Below, piece by piece: positions 23,284-35,583 of a stretch of DNA of 64,000 nucleotides (positions are counted from its first letter, which is position 1; every line of letters starts with the position of its first letter). Location of the stretch: contig NC_030990.1 of NCBI RefSeq assembly GCF_000149955.1, forward strand, positions 3,585,482 through 3,649,481, given 5' to 3'. Origin of the DNA: Fusarium oxysporum f. sp. lycopersici 4287. Taxonomy: Eukaryota; Ascomycota; Sordariomycetes; Hypocreales; Nectriaceae. The position numbers and the translations under genes were made by a program. Under the pieces are notes generated by a model, which was given only the letters and a program-made list of their open reading frames with translations, was not told where the DNA came from and searched no databases.

Positions 23284-26200
23284 TGGAGGGAGATGGGACT
23301 TATATGAAGTCGGAGAGGGCCCCACGACCGGCCGATACGGAACGGAAAAGGCTCACAGGGTGACTCTGTCGTCTGGGGGCGTGAACCTCAACGAGCATTG
23401 GCCATAGGAGTCTCCATAGAGGACGGTAAACTGAGGAGGTTGATCATTCCGACCCGCTGAGGTTGTGTGGAGAGGTTTGGAAGAAGAAACTGGAGCGAGC
23501 CAACAGAAGTCGTAGGTGAGAGGATCAGAACAGTCAGCATGGATCCACGAAGAGAAGCATCTGTCGTGGAAGAAGGTCGCACGCAGGGGTTCGTAAGTTT
23601 GAGGAGAGAATCGTGGATCGAAGGGGGGTGTGAGTCGAGCTGGAAGACGGGGTTCAACGGGATGCTGGTAGGGCCCAAACCAGGCGTGCCTCCGTCCAGC
23701 TTCGATGGGGTATGGAAGAGGAATGGAAATGCGGCGGCTCTTTTGCTCGGGGTGACTAGGATCGATGGTAAGGTCAGGGAAACGGTGACCAAACCAGAGC
23801 AGCCAGACCAGAGCAAAGCGACGTCAGCCGTTTCAAAAGGGCCCACGTTGAACCGAGCTTTGAGGAGGATTCAGATGAGAGAGTGGAGCGGCAGCCGGAA
23901 GTCGTAGAAACGTGAGGGTGTGGGAATGGTATTGGGGAGCGTGGACCAAAACGCTGGCACAGGCTCAGGCTCAGAGTGGCGAGATGAGGCTGCTGGCGCG
24001 CTGTTGCAGTGGACGCTACCGTATTGTTTCGAGAAAAGCGATTTCGCCTAAATCGAGCAAGTCAGGACAATCACATTTGGGATCTGATGCGACAGAGTCT
24101 TGATTGGCCTTTTGTCTCGGCCGGGTTGTGGGATGCGCGGATGTGATGCGATCCGCACTTTTGAAGAGCGCATCAAAGTGCAGCAGCGTTTACTGTACTA
24201 AATGCGCCGAATTTCCGCGCTGACTGCCGATCTCGCCTGTGCTAGTGGATATCTTTTTCAGATTTGGTGTAGGGCTTTGTATCTTTGTCCTGAAGGTGCT
24301 ATTGTTGATCTCGAGTATGTCGTGATGATGAAGAGTGCAAGATGTCGTTGGTGGTGCCAAGTCCAGGGTTCTCCTCTTCCTTCCAAGGCCTGGTTGTCGA
24401 CTCGATTCGACTCCGCAGGAGCTGGGCAGTGAGATTGTACTGTAGGTAGGTAAGGTAACTGAACCTAGTAGATGTCGGGGAAAGAGCACCCTGATCGTTA
24501 AAAGACCCCCGGTCCCGGGAAAGCACGACACATGGCATGGCTTGCTTGACCTGTTCTGTGCCTGCGCCTGCCTGGCACTGTCTCTCGGTGGTGGACTGTC
24601 AGTGGCAGCCGCATGTTGCAGGTTCAAAAGGACCACCTTCCCGCCAAAAGGTCCCGCGCGAACTAGGGTCTCACAAGCCCACACTCACAGACAGAACCGC
24701 ACGAGGAAGTTGCAGCACACGGCCCCACCTTCCCTCGCTAGTCCCGGACGGGGAGGTCACAAAAGGGTGACGGATAACCGGCACAGGACTTGCCTGAGAG
24801 AGTTTCTCTCCACTGCCAATGGAAGCTCTGCTACGTAGTATGAATTTTAACCTTGAATTATATGTTTGTCGATATGATAATCACCCAACCCTCTTTAGGC
24901 GATTATGTATAGTCCTCACATTTTGCTACAAGGCCAATTGCCGTTCCAACATCCAAAAAGCCATAACAAAAAAATCGAGGGGGGCGCCCGATAGAGTTCA
25001 AGGCTCGATACGGACTAATCTATTCAACGTACATAAGCCACAATCGATATCTCGGCCGGGTCTCGACTTCAATATCCGGAGCTTCAGGTCATCGCTTAAA
25101 GCCTTAAACACGATACCTGTCCTGCAAGTCATTCATTCTGTTACTTGATAGGACGTCAACTTGCACAAAAGTCCTTTCCACAGTGAAGATGTTTTCGGCT
25201 CTCATTTCATCAATCCGAGACGCCGCATTGCAGGCGCAACAACATGAGCCAACCAACATAGAAAACGGCACCTTGTTCCGTTACAAAAGTGCCCTTTACC
25301 GTTTCGATGAATAACGATTCAATCTGATTGCTGATTCGCCCGTCAAATGCGAACCAGACTCCTGGGAACTCTCCGGAGTACGTATCCTTTTGTTCTGGAC
25401 AGCTTACCTCATCGCTCTGGAAGCGTTGCGCTCAACAAAGGAACTTTTGATACTAGCATTGGCACCTTTGATAGTGGCCCCTCTCTATGTCTGGGGTCAG
25501 GCCCTTCTACTCGGCGTCTCTTTTTCTTTGAATCATAAATAGCCCCACACTAATATTCTATATGAGTATTTCTTGTTATTCTATTATTCATAGTCAGCCA
25601 TCGTGACATTTTCATTACAAGTAAATCATTTTTCATGTTTCATGCGGGTTGACTGAACGAATCATGTGTGGATTGATCGACTCATCCTTGGACTCGATAA
25701 ATGCGAAGAAGAAACATCAACAGTCAACTCACTCGCACAAGACAACGAATCTAATTAATACACGGACCACACCGAAACCCCCTCTTCTTCTACGGAGGAC
25801 CCAATAGACATTGTCAACAGAAAATCTTAGAGCGGCCCGCGCGGGTTGCACAACATTTCCGGACCATCTCCGTCAGAAACTTCCCGTCTTACTGTCCATT
25901 GGGTTCCCAATATGGTGCACTATTAAGCACAAGAACCTGGAGCAGGGCCGATTGATAACTAGTACTATCACGACCTATGTTGCATGCATTGCCTACCTAT
26001 TTTGTTGCGGGGGAGGGAACACGCAAGCACTTTTCTTGGTGTGACGTGACGTTTGATCATCAAGATAATCAACCAATTCACCATGCAGTGAGATTGTTTG
26101 ATTGCTTGGGCTTGGGCTTGGATTGCTGCTAATTCCGTCCGTGACACCGGCAGTCGAATTGCTTCTTGACGATCACGCAAATCGCACGGTAATTATTCCT

Positions 26201-27891
26201 CCGAGAGACCTGTAAGCAAGTCTGGAAAGTTCAGGCTCTATGTCGATCCTTTCCTTGTCTTACTTTGCAAGGAACATGATCCTAAAAAGTACCATTGACG
26301 GAGTTTTAAGTCGAGGCTCTCACATTCCATCCGCAAGTTAATTACCTTAGAAGAGGTATACGTGATTCCTGTATCGTAAACCAAGCCTACAAGCTTACAG
26401 AACAAGCACTCCATGGATGATCCTCTCCCGTCTTGGCTGCAACCTTTACTCCTAAAACAGTCCCAACGAAAATGTGATCAGCTCAAGCCGCTGTCTCAGA
26501 TATTTCCATAGCAAACTGAACTGATCGTCCAGGATAATAATAACGATACTCCCCGGATCTCTCGGCAAAGACTTTGCTTGCATCGTCCCATCGCCAGAAA
26601 TTCTCCCTCACATAACATTGGCTGTTCTTTTTTCTCCTTAAGGTCTGCTTTTAGAAGGTCGCAAAAATACCCGGGGAACCTTTTGTTTCCCCATGTCATT
26701 GTGCGGCGTGTCCGGAATAAGCTACCTTACCTTATGTACAATAATAGGACACGCCCTGGCTATTCGGGATAGTCTCCGACGAACCGAATGGATAGAATCA
26801 AATCGCGGTGTCTACTACACGAACACGTGCAACTTTGACCGTCGATAGATTCAAAATCAAGTTCTCTTTGCATAGTAACTATTACGCGTGGGTATCCTCT
26901 CTCATTCAAAAGTCCCCCAGTAACTGGCTTGGCCTTTTGTCAATGCTTTTTCCTGTTACAAAAGAACCTTGACCAACGTCCATCAATAACAACAATTTCT
27001 CATGCGACGAACCGTTCGACCTGTTTGATCCACGAGGCTCTGCAAGCTTAACTTCGGATATCATCGCATAAAGAAAACGAGCAACAGCAACATTCCTTCT
27101 ACGGGACCTTCTAGACCGATACTGGATATTATGACCGTCATGCCCCTCCATCCTGGATCTTCAACATGCTACGTTACCTGCCTCACATGACATGACATGA
27201 AAACATTGACATCATATGAGAATTTTGCATTCACTTGCTGATCTGGTAGCTCGACTCAAACATTGGAAACCAAAAAGGTACTGATCATTACTACTTGCAC
27301 AGTAAAAAGTACAGAACATGGTCCCTCCAGGCCCAGTCATTCATCGCAGGCCTGGACTCTCGCCCACCATCGTCAACTGTCACTGCTTCGTTAGTATGTA
27401 TACCCGTCAACGTCCTTCTGCCCTTCGGGTACTGCCACCTCTATCGCCCGTCCGTTCGCTTTTGTAAGAATATACACGGTCATTAGAAAGTAATGATGCC
27501 AAACCAAAGCTCCCAGCCTAGGACCTTTCCCCCGTTTTCGCTGAAATCCGTAACCCAATCGCCGGCTGAGAGGATCAGATGCAGATGCAGCGCGCAAACC
27601 ACCGAAACTGAAAAACGAACAAATATGACTCCAAATTCCCAACTCCATCCTTCCTCCAAAAGGGAATACCAAACTCCGCTCCCTTACCGCTCCCCCTGAC
27701 CATCTGCTGAGCTTGTTTTCTGTTGTCGTCCCCTCGTGTTGATGTTTGAATGGTTATGTATATCACGTAGATTAGTTGTGATTACTTCGATTTGGGATCC
27801 CGGTCGTTCCAGGACCTAGATAGCAAAATCAAGACTGACACTGATGTGAAAGTCTGATCCTGGCCACTTTATATATATCAGTCGCTATTGC
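23284..27891. other. 4.6 kb gene-poor region
   Basis: The part nearest the PH-domain gene (23284-24120) is GC-rich. It carries overlapping open frames on both strands (23388-23846 minus, 23467-23907 plus) which look like shadows of a leader rather than genes. From about 24820 the sequence becomes AT-richer and irregular with only short frames. No transposase or reverse transcriptase motif, terminal repeat, tRNA or rRNA is recognised. The final 200 bases are probably the 3' UTR of the G3BP-like gene. Confidence 0.45.
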
Positions 27892-29623
27892 TTAAGCATT
27901 ATGGGACTGGGCACCACCACGGCCGCGGGGAGCGCCACCACGGCCACGGTTTTGACCAGAGAAGTTGCCTCGGGGGCCCTGGCCGCCAGATCGTCCGCCC
28001 TCAGCACCACCACGGCCACGTCCTGAAACGGGGCCTCGGCCACCAGCGTTATGGGCACCGGGCTTGTTGCGACGGGACTCGATCACGATAGTCTCGCCGT
28101 TAATGGTGTGAGGGTTGGCAGCAACCGCAGCCTTGGAGGCTTCAGGGGTCTTGAACTCAACAAACGCACAGTTCTATACCATGTTAGCTTCAACGATGGT
28201 GTTATAGTAGAGGATCTGAACTTACCTTCTGGCGGATGATATCAAGGCTCTTCAACTCGCCAAAAGCAGTCAAAGCGTTCCTGAGGTCTGCATCCTGGAC
28301 CTTATCCGTCACGAACTTAACGTATGCGGTGGTGCTTTCCTTATCGGCAGGAGGTCCGGAAACAGACTGAGGTCGGTTCTGTCGCTTAGAGTCACTGCCT
28401 GCAGTCTGCCATCCAGCCGCATCCTTACCAGCGGACTCAGTGGCGGGCGCGGCAGAGGTGGCAGCAGGAGCAGCAGCGGGCTGAGAAGTAGTGGCAGCGG
28501 CAGGAGCGGGAGCACGGCTCTGGTTCACGGGAGGAGTAGTAGTCTTGGGGAGAGGAACAACAGGCTTGGGAAGGGCAGCGGCAGCTCGGCTGGCCCATGT
28601 CATGGGCTTAGGAGGAGCAGCAGGCTTCTCGGGAGCTGCAGGAGGAGCAGCGACAGGCTTGGAAACGGGTGTAGGGCTAGGATCCTTAGGCTTCTCGGGC
28701 TCCTTGACGTCTTCCTCGGCAAGCTCCTTAGCAGCCTCATCAGCGGTCTCGGCGGGAACCTCAGGCTTGGTCTCGGGGGCCTTAGCCTCATCAACCTCCT
28801 CGGGGGTGCTGCCGTTGAGAGTCACACTGTCCTTAGAAGTGGAAACCTCCTCAAGCTTCTGATCAACAACTTCGGGATCGAGGGCAGGGGCCTCCTCCTT
28901 AGTTTCCTCGACAGACTGGGGAGCCTCGGGCTCGACAGCGGCAGCAGGTTCCTCCGTAGCGGGAGCAGCAGGCTCCTCGGCAGCCTCTTCAGAGGCAGCA
29001 GCAGACTCGTCATCGCTCTCGTCATCGATATATCGCAGGATATCATTGAGGACAAAGTAGCCGGAAGGTTGCTGGGCAAGGACAAAGGTCTGGACGAACT
29101 TCTTGGGCGCTTTGTTGTTGTTGCAAGTCTCGCCAATCACTTGGATGACGATGTTCTCAAAGGAAGCCTGGGAGTCAACATTGGATATCCTGACCTTGCA
29201 GTCGTGGAAGTCTAGGTTCTTGATGCGTTCTTGAATGTCCTGTTGTACTGTTAGCAACCAATCCAGATGTTCCTTTTGCCATCTTAACTTACCTGTCGGC
29301 CAACAGAGACCTTGGCAACCTCAGCTTCGCGACCATAGACGAATTGTGAGCGCTTGCCGTAGAAAAGCTATCAAGGTCGTTAGTATGAAGAAAGCGGACC
29401 GGCAACGGAGTTAACATACGTGAAGCTTCTCAGGCGACTTGCTCAGGGTGGTGTAGAATTGTTCCACGAAATACCAGCCAACCTCATCCTTGGATGGGTT
29501 GTTGGTGGCAGAAGCGGCAGCAGTGGCAGAGCCATCGGCAGCAGAAGTAGTAGGAGCTGTTTGTTGTTGGTCGGCAGGTTCCTTGTACTGATCCTGTTGG
29601 GCAAAGTTACCGTTGGAGGCCAT
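27892..29623 (-). CDS. G3BP-like protein: NTF2 domain, RRM and RGG tail
   Basis: Homologues (animal G3BP, fission yeast Nxt3) bind RNA, nucleate stress granules and partner a ubiquitin protease. Exons on the minus strand: 29623-29420, 29367-29293, 29239-28226, 28173-27892, giving 524 residues. The NTF2-like domain covers about 47-160, starting VGWYFVEQFYTTLSKSPEKL and including LFYGKRSQFVYG and GYFVLNDILRYID. A long Glu/Ala/Pro-rich acidic linker follows. The RRM (about 405-475) has AYVKFV as RNP2-like and NCAFVEF as RNP1-like motifs. The tail contains RGRGGAEGG and RGRGGAPRGRGG arginine-glycine repeats. All introns are 52-53 bp with GTAAGT/GTATGT donors. The 5' end faces mrt4 across 1.67 kb. 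Confidence 0.93.
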
Positions 29624-31293
29624 GATGGCTGTGTGTTGTGATGTGAAGTTTGATATGACGAGTGTGATGCGGAGCGAAAATTAGGTTGGGTGCGCAACCG
29701 GCGAGCTCTCTGTGTCGCGGAAACGGGTCGAACGAGGGTGTGAAAACGTCCAAGAAACAGAGCCTGATATTACGAATTCAAGCTCAAGACGACGATCGTG
29801 TTCGGTCGAGATTGAAGTGATGGGGTTGGAGTTGGGTTGAATCGAGTCGAAGCAAGCAAGCAGAATAGGGCAAGCCTGATGACAAAATGGAGTCGAGGGT
29901 TCGTGGTTGGAAGGCAAAGACGTGAGGGGTGGCAAGGTCGAACTTCGGGATCGGAGAAAAGATCGAGAGTTACGGGACTTGGAAGGTGAGAAATGGAAAA
30001 GATAGTGGAGAGAGGTAGAGCTTCAATTAGCTAGAAAACGAGATGGAGAAGGGTTAGGAGAGGGAGGAGTCGAATTGTTTACGGGGCTCTGCAATTGGGA
30101 TGAAAGAGATGTTTGGACAATGTGTGATGTGTTTGTGTGGCTCCAGTAAGAAAACGACTTCAGAGCTCTGCTCCGACTAGAAGGTGGTCTGTGCGTCATC
30201 TGTCTTGTTCTCTTTCCCTCTTTTTCACGATTCTCTCTTCGGAACGGGAATTGTGGAATAGTTTTCCCGAAAGACGCCAAGTCTCGACAAGACTCAACCG
30301 CAAACATCAGCTAATTTGCGACCATACAAAAGAATAAAATCTTATATTAATTCAATACCTAAACGCTTGCAGTACCGAGTCAGATCAAACTCACCTAGAC
30401 TTTTCGGGATATCTCAACTATATCGCTAGTTTTTCAGGGATCTTCACGTCACCATTATGTAGCGTTCTAGCATACAACCCTGTCATTGCAGCATTGCAGA
30501 CTTGAAGATAATTGGTGTGGTATCTGACGTTAAACGGCTCCATGGCAATTCATATCACTTTGCTTTTTGGCGATAGCCTCATCCTGAATATCACAACTTA
30601 TCCATATTAACCAACGACTATCCATTGAATCTAGATAGGTTCAAGATCACAACTACCTTACTTCCATACTTCATTTTATTAGCTCAGCTGCACGTATTAC
30701 ATCTGTATTCAGTTGAACAACTGACCCCAAGTGAGAGTTTACTGCAAGCTTATAAGGTAGCACTTGAAAGAAGATGGCTCTAACAGCATTAACAGGTAAC
30801 AGTGTTCGTTGCTTGCTTTTTATTACATCTCATCACGTTGATATAGCCTCTTCACCATGGTCCATCCAGTATCTTGAATTGGGTAAGGTAATCAATCTTA
30901 GTGCTTGGAGTTTCCTGTTTTCGAGTTAGTTATAAACAAGAAACTGGCAAACAAAGAAGCTGAATCGATTACTTGGGCTTGATCTATTTCAATGCTATTG
31001 TATTGATCTTGCCAGAAATTACCGGATTAGTACACCCTAGGTGAGCGATTGGACCCCTGCCTCGGTGAGCAAAATTGCGGGGTCAACTGATAAGATAGCT
31101 CGCCCATTCGAAATTTTTATCGTAGGAAGTAAAAAAATCCGGTGGACAGCCGCCTTCTGTAGCAGACATTGAGATCTCAAGTCCCATTCAAATCATAACC
31201 ACCAACCAAAACTTTCGATTCTCAATCCTCCTTCGACCTCACCCCTTTTCGAATCACCTTTGAACCCTTTTATCAACAAACAATACCGCCAAA
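29624..31293. other. divergent intergenic region, G3BP-like / mrt4
   Basis: Promoter and leader space of two divergent genes. The left half is purine-rich on the plus strand, as expected for the pyrimidine-rich leader of the minus-strand G3BP-like gene. The middle (30340-31000) is AT-rich without a coding frame. No RNA gene is recognised. Confidence 0.5.
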
Positions 31294-32132
31294 ATGCCCA
31301 AGTCGAAGCGCGCAAAGGTCGTCCACCTCACACAGGTCTCCAAGAAGACGCGCGAGAACAAGGACAAGCTTTTCCAGAATATCCGCGATACTGTCCCCGA
31401 GTACCAGAACTGCTTTGTCTTCAGCGTCGACAACATGCGAAACAACCACCTCAAGGACGTTCGACGTGAGCTGTCCGATTGCCGGTAATGCCTCTCTGTG
31501 TAAGCCTCTTGATCGCCACTAATTCTCTATAGTCTCTTCTTCGGAAAGACAAAGCTCATGGCAAAAGCTCTTGGCCAGACACCTGAGGAGGCCATCGCCC
31601 CTGGAATTGAGGACCTCAGCCGTTATTTGACTGGTACCGTCGGCTTGATCTTGACCAACCGCCCTGTCGAAGAAATCCTCTCTTACTTTGAGAACCTCGC
31701 TCCTGTCGACTTTGCCCGCGCCGGCGCTGTGGCCACCCGCGATTTCTCTATTCCTACCGGTGTTGTCTATGCTACCGCTGGTGAGGTTCCCGCTGAGCAC
31801 GATGTTCCTCTCGAGCACACCATCGAGCCTGAGCTACGACGTCTTGGTGTCCCTACCCGTATGGTCAAGGGCCGTGTCGTTCTCGGTGATGAGGCTGGTC
31901 AGGGCGAGGAGTATGTTGTTTGCAAGGAGGGTGATGTTTTGGATTCACGACAGACAAGATTGCTTAAGCTTTTCGACGTGTGCTTGAGCGAGTTCAAGGT
32001 CAAGGTGTTAGCGTAAGTTGAAAATCCTCTATCAACTCAGCACAAGAACAAAAACTAACATCGTATAGATACTGGAACGCTGCTAGCTCTGAGGTGACAG
32101 AGGTTGACCCCAACGCTATGGACGAGAATTAG
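31294..32132 (+). CDS. mrt4: ribosome assembly factor Mrt4 (P0-like)
   Basis: Mrt4 is a nucleolar paralogue of stalk protein P0. It holds the P0 binding site on pre-60S particles until it is exchanged for P0. Exons: 31294-31484, 31533-32012, 32069-32132; 244 residues. The start [19 protein letters not shown] is typical of the family. The L10/P0-like fold follows with [33 protein letters not shown] and the insertion domain. As in other Mrt4 proteins it lacks the acidic P0 C-terminal stalk tail; it ends [13 protein letters not shown]. Both introns are phase 2 with standard sites. It is convergent with the U1-70K gene, the ends being 680 bases apart. Confidence 0.95.
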
Positions 32133-32811
32133 ATGAGCCTAGGATAAGGCATAGAAAACGGTGCTAGACGTTGGGTTTAACATCTTCTGTTTGAATGACT
32201 GATACCAGCATGAAATTTTTATGGGATCTCGGCGTTGAGGGCCATGGGATATGGAAGGGCATCATGTTTTACCAATAGGCCCGCCCGAATGACAATACGT
32301 ACTTCACAACATTCGCAAAATTCGGTTCTTTTCTTAACTGTTATTGAACATGAAAACTCCTAAGTGATACATCAGAGTCGGCCTTCTTAGCCAGCCTAGG
32401 CAACATCTCAAGGGTCAGTACGGAGTAGGTCACCGAGTCTTACCCTTATGCAACATAAAATGGCCAATTCACCATCGAACTATCCTCCAGATTTTACCCC
32501 GACTCCCAGAAAAGCAAATAGAATACATAGAAAGGTTACCTGACATGTTGCGTAAACCTGAGTCCATATGGATGTACCGGAGGAATATACCTCAAACTCA
32601 GTTGACTGTCATGTCGTCTGGTTAGATGATGACAGCGAAAAGTAAAATCCCACGAACGTTATCGGGCAGAAGCGTATAGTATAATCCGGAATCCTCGAGA
32701 TTCGTGGTTGGGCGATAATGGTGTGCTTACCCTTTGGTGGAAAAGGGGTCTGAATTAATGACTAGAAGAAGATCGGCAACCCACCACACAAGGTCATGGA
32801 GTATCACCTCA
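32133..32811. other. spacer between convergent mrt4 and U1-70K genes
   Basis: 3' flanks of both genes. No open frame with coding character, repeat or RNA gene is seen. Confidence 0.5.
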
Positions 32812-34329
32812 TTAATAACGGCGAAGCTTTCGAGGATCCTCATAGCCGCCGTCATAGCCACGCTTTCGGCCACCATCGTCATCACGGGGTCTGTCGTAGT
32901 CTCGGTCCCGTTCGCGATACCCACCTTCGCGTCGGCCTCCAATGGGTTCCATGTTGCTTCCGGTGCGTCGGTTCTCGCGTTCTCCGCCGTATCGGCCACC
33001 GTCACGATGGCCGCCGCCGTGTCTGTCGTCAAATGAGCGACCGCCGCTACGAGAATCATACCCACCGGGGCCTCGGTCACCACCCCTTCGGTCGCCACGG
33101 TCCCGGTCACCATAGCCGCCGCCGCCGTTTCTGCGGTCGAATCCGGGGCCGGACGGGGCATCACTAGGTGCGCCGTAGCCGCCTCGGTCGCCTCCCCTGT
33201 CGCCTCCTCGGTCGCCGCTTCGGAAACCTCCTCCACGGCCGCCGAATCCTCCTCTAAAACCGCCACGGCCGCGTCCTCCGTCGAAACCTTTAAAACCACC
33301 ACGGAAACCGCCGCCGCCGCCGCCAAAGCCACCGGGACCCATGGGACGAGCAGCCATAGCTCTAGTATAGCCTCGTCCTCCGAGGCCACCACCAAGTCGG
33401 CGAGGTTTCCAGCCCTTGACAGTTCTGCCGCGTTCGACGTCTACCTTGATACGTCGATCCTTGATGCGCATGCCGTCACAAGCATCCAAAGCCGCTGCTC
33501 ATGGTTGCGCCGAATGGCGCAGGTGTCAGTCAATCTTACCCTAAATAGTACCTTGTGTGCTGACGGATTTGACAAAAGAAAAGGAAGAAGCAGAGACGGG
33601 CAAGCTTGAGGGCCCTTTGGTGTCTCGCATATACTCCGTGAGAAGGGCAAGCTTGAGGGCCACAACTCAAAAGGTACATCCAGGGAAGAATACAAATGGC
33701 TAGTCAGACGGGGAAGGGTTCATATTTACCTCGCATATCTTTCTCTCGTTCGAATACGACGAAAGCATAGCCTCGATGGGGCTTCTTCTTCTTGTTTGGC
33801 TTCTCATGAGCGTGAGTATCGACGACGATACGAATCTGTGATGGTGTCAGCCACTGGCTATGCGATGTTTTATTGACGATTGCATACACGCTCGATGGGA
33901 CCGTAGCGACCAAATTCCTTCTCGAGATCCCTCTCATCAGCCTCGTAACTGAGACGCGCGACCATCAAAGTCTTGAACGCATCGCCACGAACGTTGGGGT
34001 CCTCGTTTGGCTTATCTGTTAACCACGTTAGCATTTGTTTTGTGGTAGAATGTCTAGGTCTCCTGACGATGATCGGGCGCTTCTCTGAGGAGCGTCTCCA
34101 ACTTCTCCTTCTTCTCTCGCTTCTTGCGATCGCGGGCTTGCAACCAACTCTCAGTGGGGTTGTAAACATCAGTCTCCTTGTACTTCTGGAGCTCCGGTAG
34201 AAACTGTGCGACACCGGTGATGGGTGCTGTCCTGCGATGCTGAGGCGCATAATCGGGCGGGTCGAGGAATCGCAGAGGTGGTCGCGCCGCGAAGAGCGCG
34301 AGCAGGTTAGGGGGGAGCTTGTCGGTCAT
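32812..34329 (-). CDS. U1 snRNP 70 kDa protein (U1-70K)
   Basis: The core U1 snRNP protein binds stem-loop I of U1 RNA and helps define 5' splice sites. Exons on the minus strand: 34329-34068, 34015-33888, 33835-33730, 33494-32812 (392 residues). The N-terminal U1-70K region has [23 protein letters not shown] and the basic helix that contacts the snRNP core. The RRM (about 100-190) has TLMVARLSY as RNP2 and RGYAFVVF as RNP1, followed by [20 protein letters not shown]. The tail is Gly/Arg-rich with RGG and DRGG repeats and an RD/RE-rich end instead of the long RS domain of animals. The first donor is GTCAGG, a weak match, but it is the only one that restores the frame. The third intron is long (235 bp) and contains a 17 bp direct repeat. 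Confidence 0.93.
33598..33661 (-). repeat. 17 bp direct repeat inside the third U1-70K intron
   Basis: GGGCAAGCTTGAGGGCC (plus-strand reading) is present at 33598-33614 and again at 33645-33661, 47 bp apart start to start. Both copies lie in the 235 bp intron 33495-33729. Confidence 0.85.
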
Positions 34330-34686
34330 TGCACTATCTCGAGTTGAACGGGGTGAAAGGAGCGATAAATGAAGTTATTAACCGAGAACGAATAGGCGAG
34401 CGTCAGTTCGCGATGAAGGATAGACAGAAAAGCCAAGAATGGGCGAAATTTAATTGAAGTTGTCGCGTCTTCGTTCGTGGGGGAAATTAATCCTTGAGCC
34501 TGCTTGGACTCGAGGGATGCCTAGCAGCGGCTGAGGCGTTCTGCCAGCCGATGTTCTGCCGACTCACGCTAAACCAAGGTGGAACGCCATCCACTGCGAG
34601 CTGATTTTCTGGTGATAGCCTCTCGGCACGTCAATTCTTTCTAGCTGTTATCGGATCATTTTGGTACTTGATACGGCCACACAAAA
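34330..34686. promoter_or_regulatory. 357 bp divergent promoter, U1-70K / mL43
   Basis: The two start codons face away from each other across 357 bases, so both promoters must lie here. The sequence is not notably repetitive, and no TATA box is obvious on either side. Shared control is possible but not shown. Confidence 0.6.
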
Positions 34687-35210
34687 ATGACTGTTAAGGC
34701 GATAAGACAAATAGCAAAGGGCCAGGTATGTTCAGTGTGACGATGTCTTAGAGGCATAAGTGCTGACCTTTCCAGAATGGCCTCGGCGCATTTATCCTCC
34801 AGTGCAAGAAGTTAGACTTCTACTACTGTGACTGGGCCGGTAGCTCCAAGGGTATGAAGTATGTGAAACAATTCAAACATCTTCCCTCTCTTTCCATCAT
34901 TGTCTAACCTGATAACAGTGGCTTCATCAAGTCTCTTCTCCCCAAGTTCGCCGCCGCCAACCCTCAAGTCGAATTCTCCATCTCCCCTCGACCCGGAAAG
35001 CACCCCGTCGTTGTCGGTCACTACATCAATGGTCGAACTAAGCCCATCTGTGTACGAAACCTATCACCATACGAGATCCTTCAGAAGGCCGAGTTATTGC
35101 GTGATGCTAGCGGAGAGAAGTTGAAACGTTACAACAAAGCAGTCAACAGCGCCCAACCAAGTGTGCGTGGCGTCTGGTCCCCATACCACGGCAAGGGAAT
35201 GGTTGTTTAA
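34687..35210 (+). CDS. mitochondrial ribosomal protein mL43 (yeast Mrpl51 family)
   Basis: A component of the large mitochondrial ribosomal subunit with the L51/S25/CI-B8 thioredoxin-like domain. Exons: 34687-34725, 34776-34858, 34919-35210; 137 residues. The sequence begins MTVKAIRQIAKGQNGLGAFI, with LDFYYCDWAGSSKGMNGFI and the FAAANPQVEFSISPRPGKHP strand typical of the domain. It ends with GVWSPYHGKGMVV. The basic N-terminus could act as a mitochondrial targeting signal. It shares a short divergent promoter with U1-70K and converges on TPI with 373 bases between stop codons. Confidence 0.92.
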
Positions 35211-35583
35211 GAGCTGGCTTCTACGATTGGGTTTTCTGTACATTTATGTGTTTTGTAAACAATATTGGGGTTGCTTGTAGCATTGGGTTGCTTGGAAATT
35301 TGTAAGATTTATAGCAAGATCTCCATGATGTTAGGGGCATGAATGACAACTGCTTCTCATCTTCACCACTGGCTGAATGTCTATGCTCAATTAAGATTTT
35401 TTTCTTTCTTGTGATAGTTAAAGTTACAGAATCACTTAAGGAAAGTCTTTCTCACATAATAGAATGATGACCAATTATTCATGGGTATAATCGTTTTTGT
35501 TTCATTCATCATCTATCTGCTCCCATACCAAGGTATCAAAGACCTCAACGGAACAAGAACTTTTTACTTTTGAACTCGTACGT
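35211..35583. other. spacer between convergent mL43 and TPI genes
   Basis: AT-rich 3' flanks of both genes; nothing further is seen. Confidence 0.5.

Noticed and set aside
28491..28862. 123-codon open frame antisense to the G3BP-like gene
   Set aside because: It mirrors the Ala/Pro/Glu-rich linker; composition is explained by the real gene.
32727..33395. 222-codon minus frame overlapping the U1-70K tail
   Set aside because: It is the Gly/Arg repeat region read in another phase; the U1-70K frame has RRM and exon structure.
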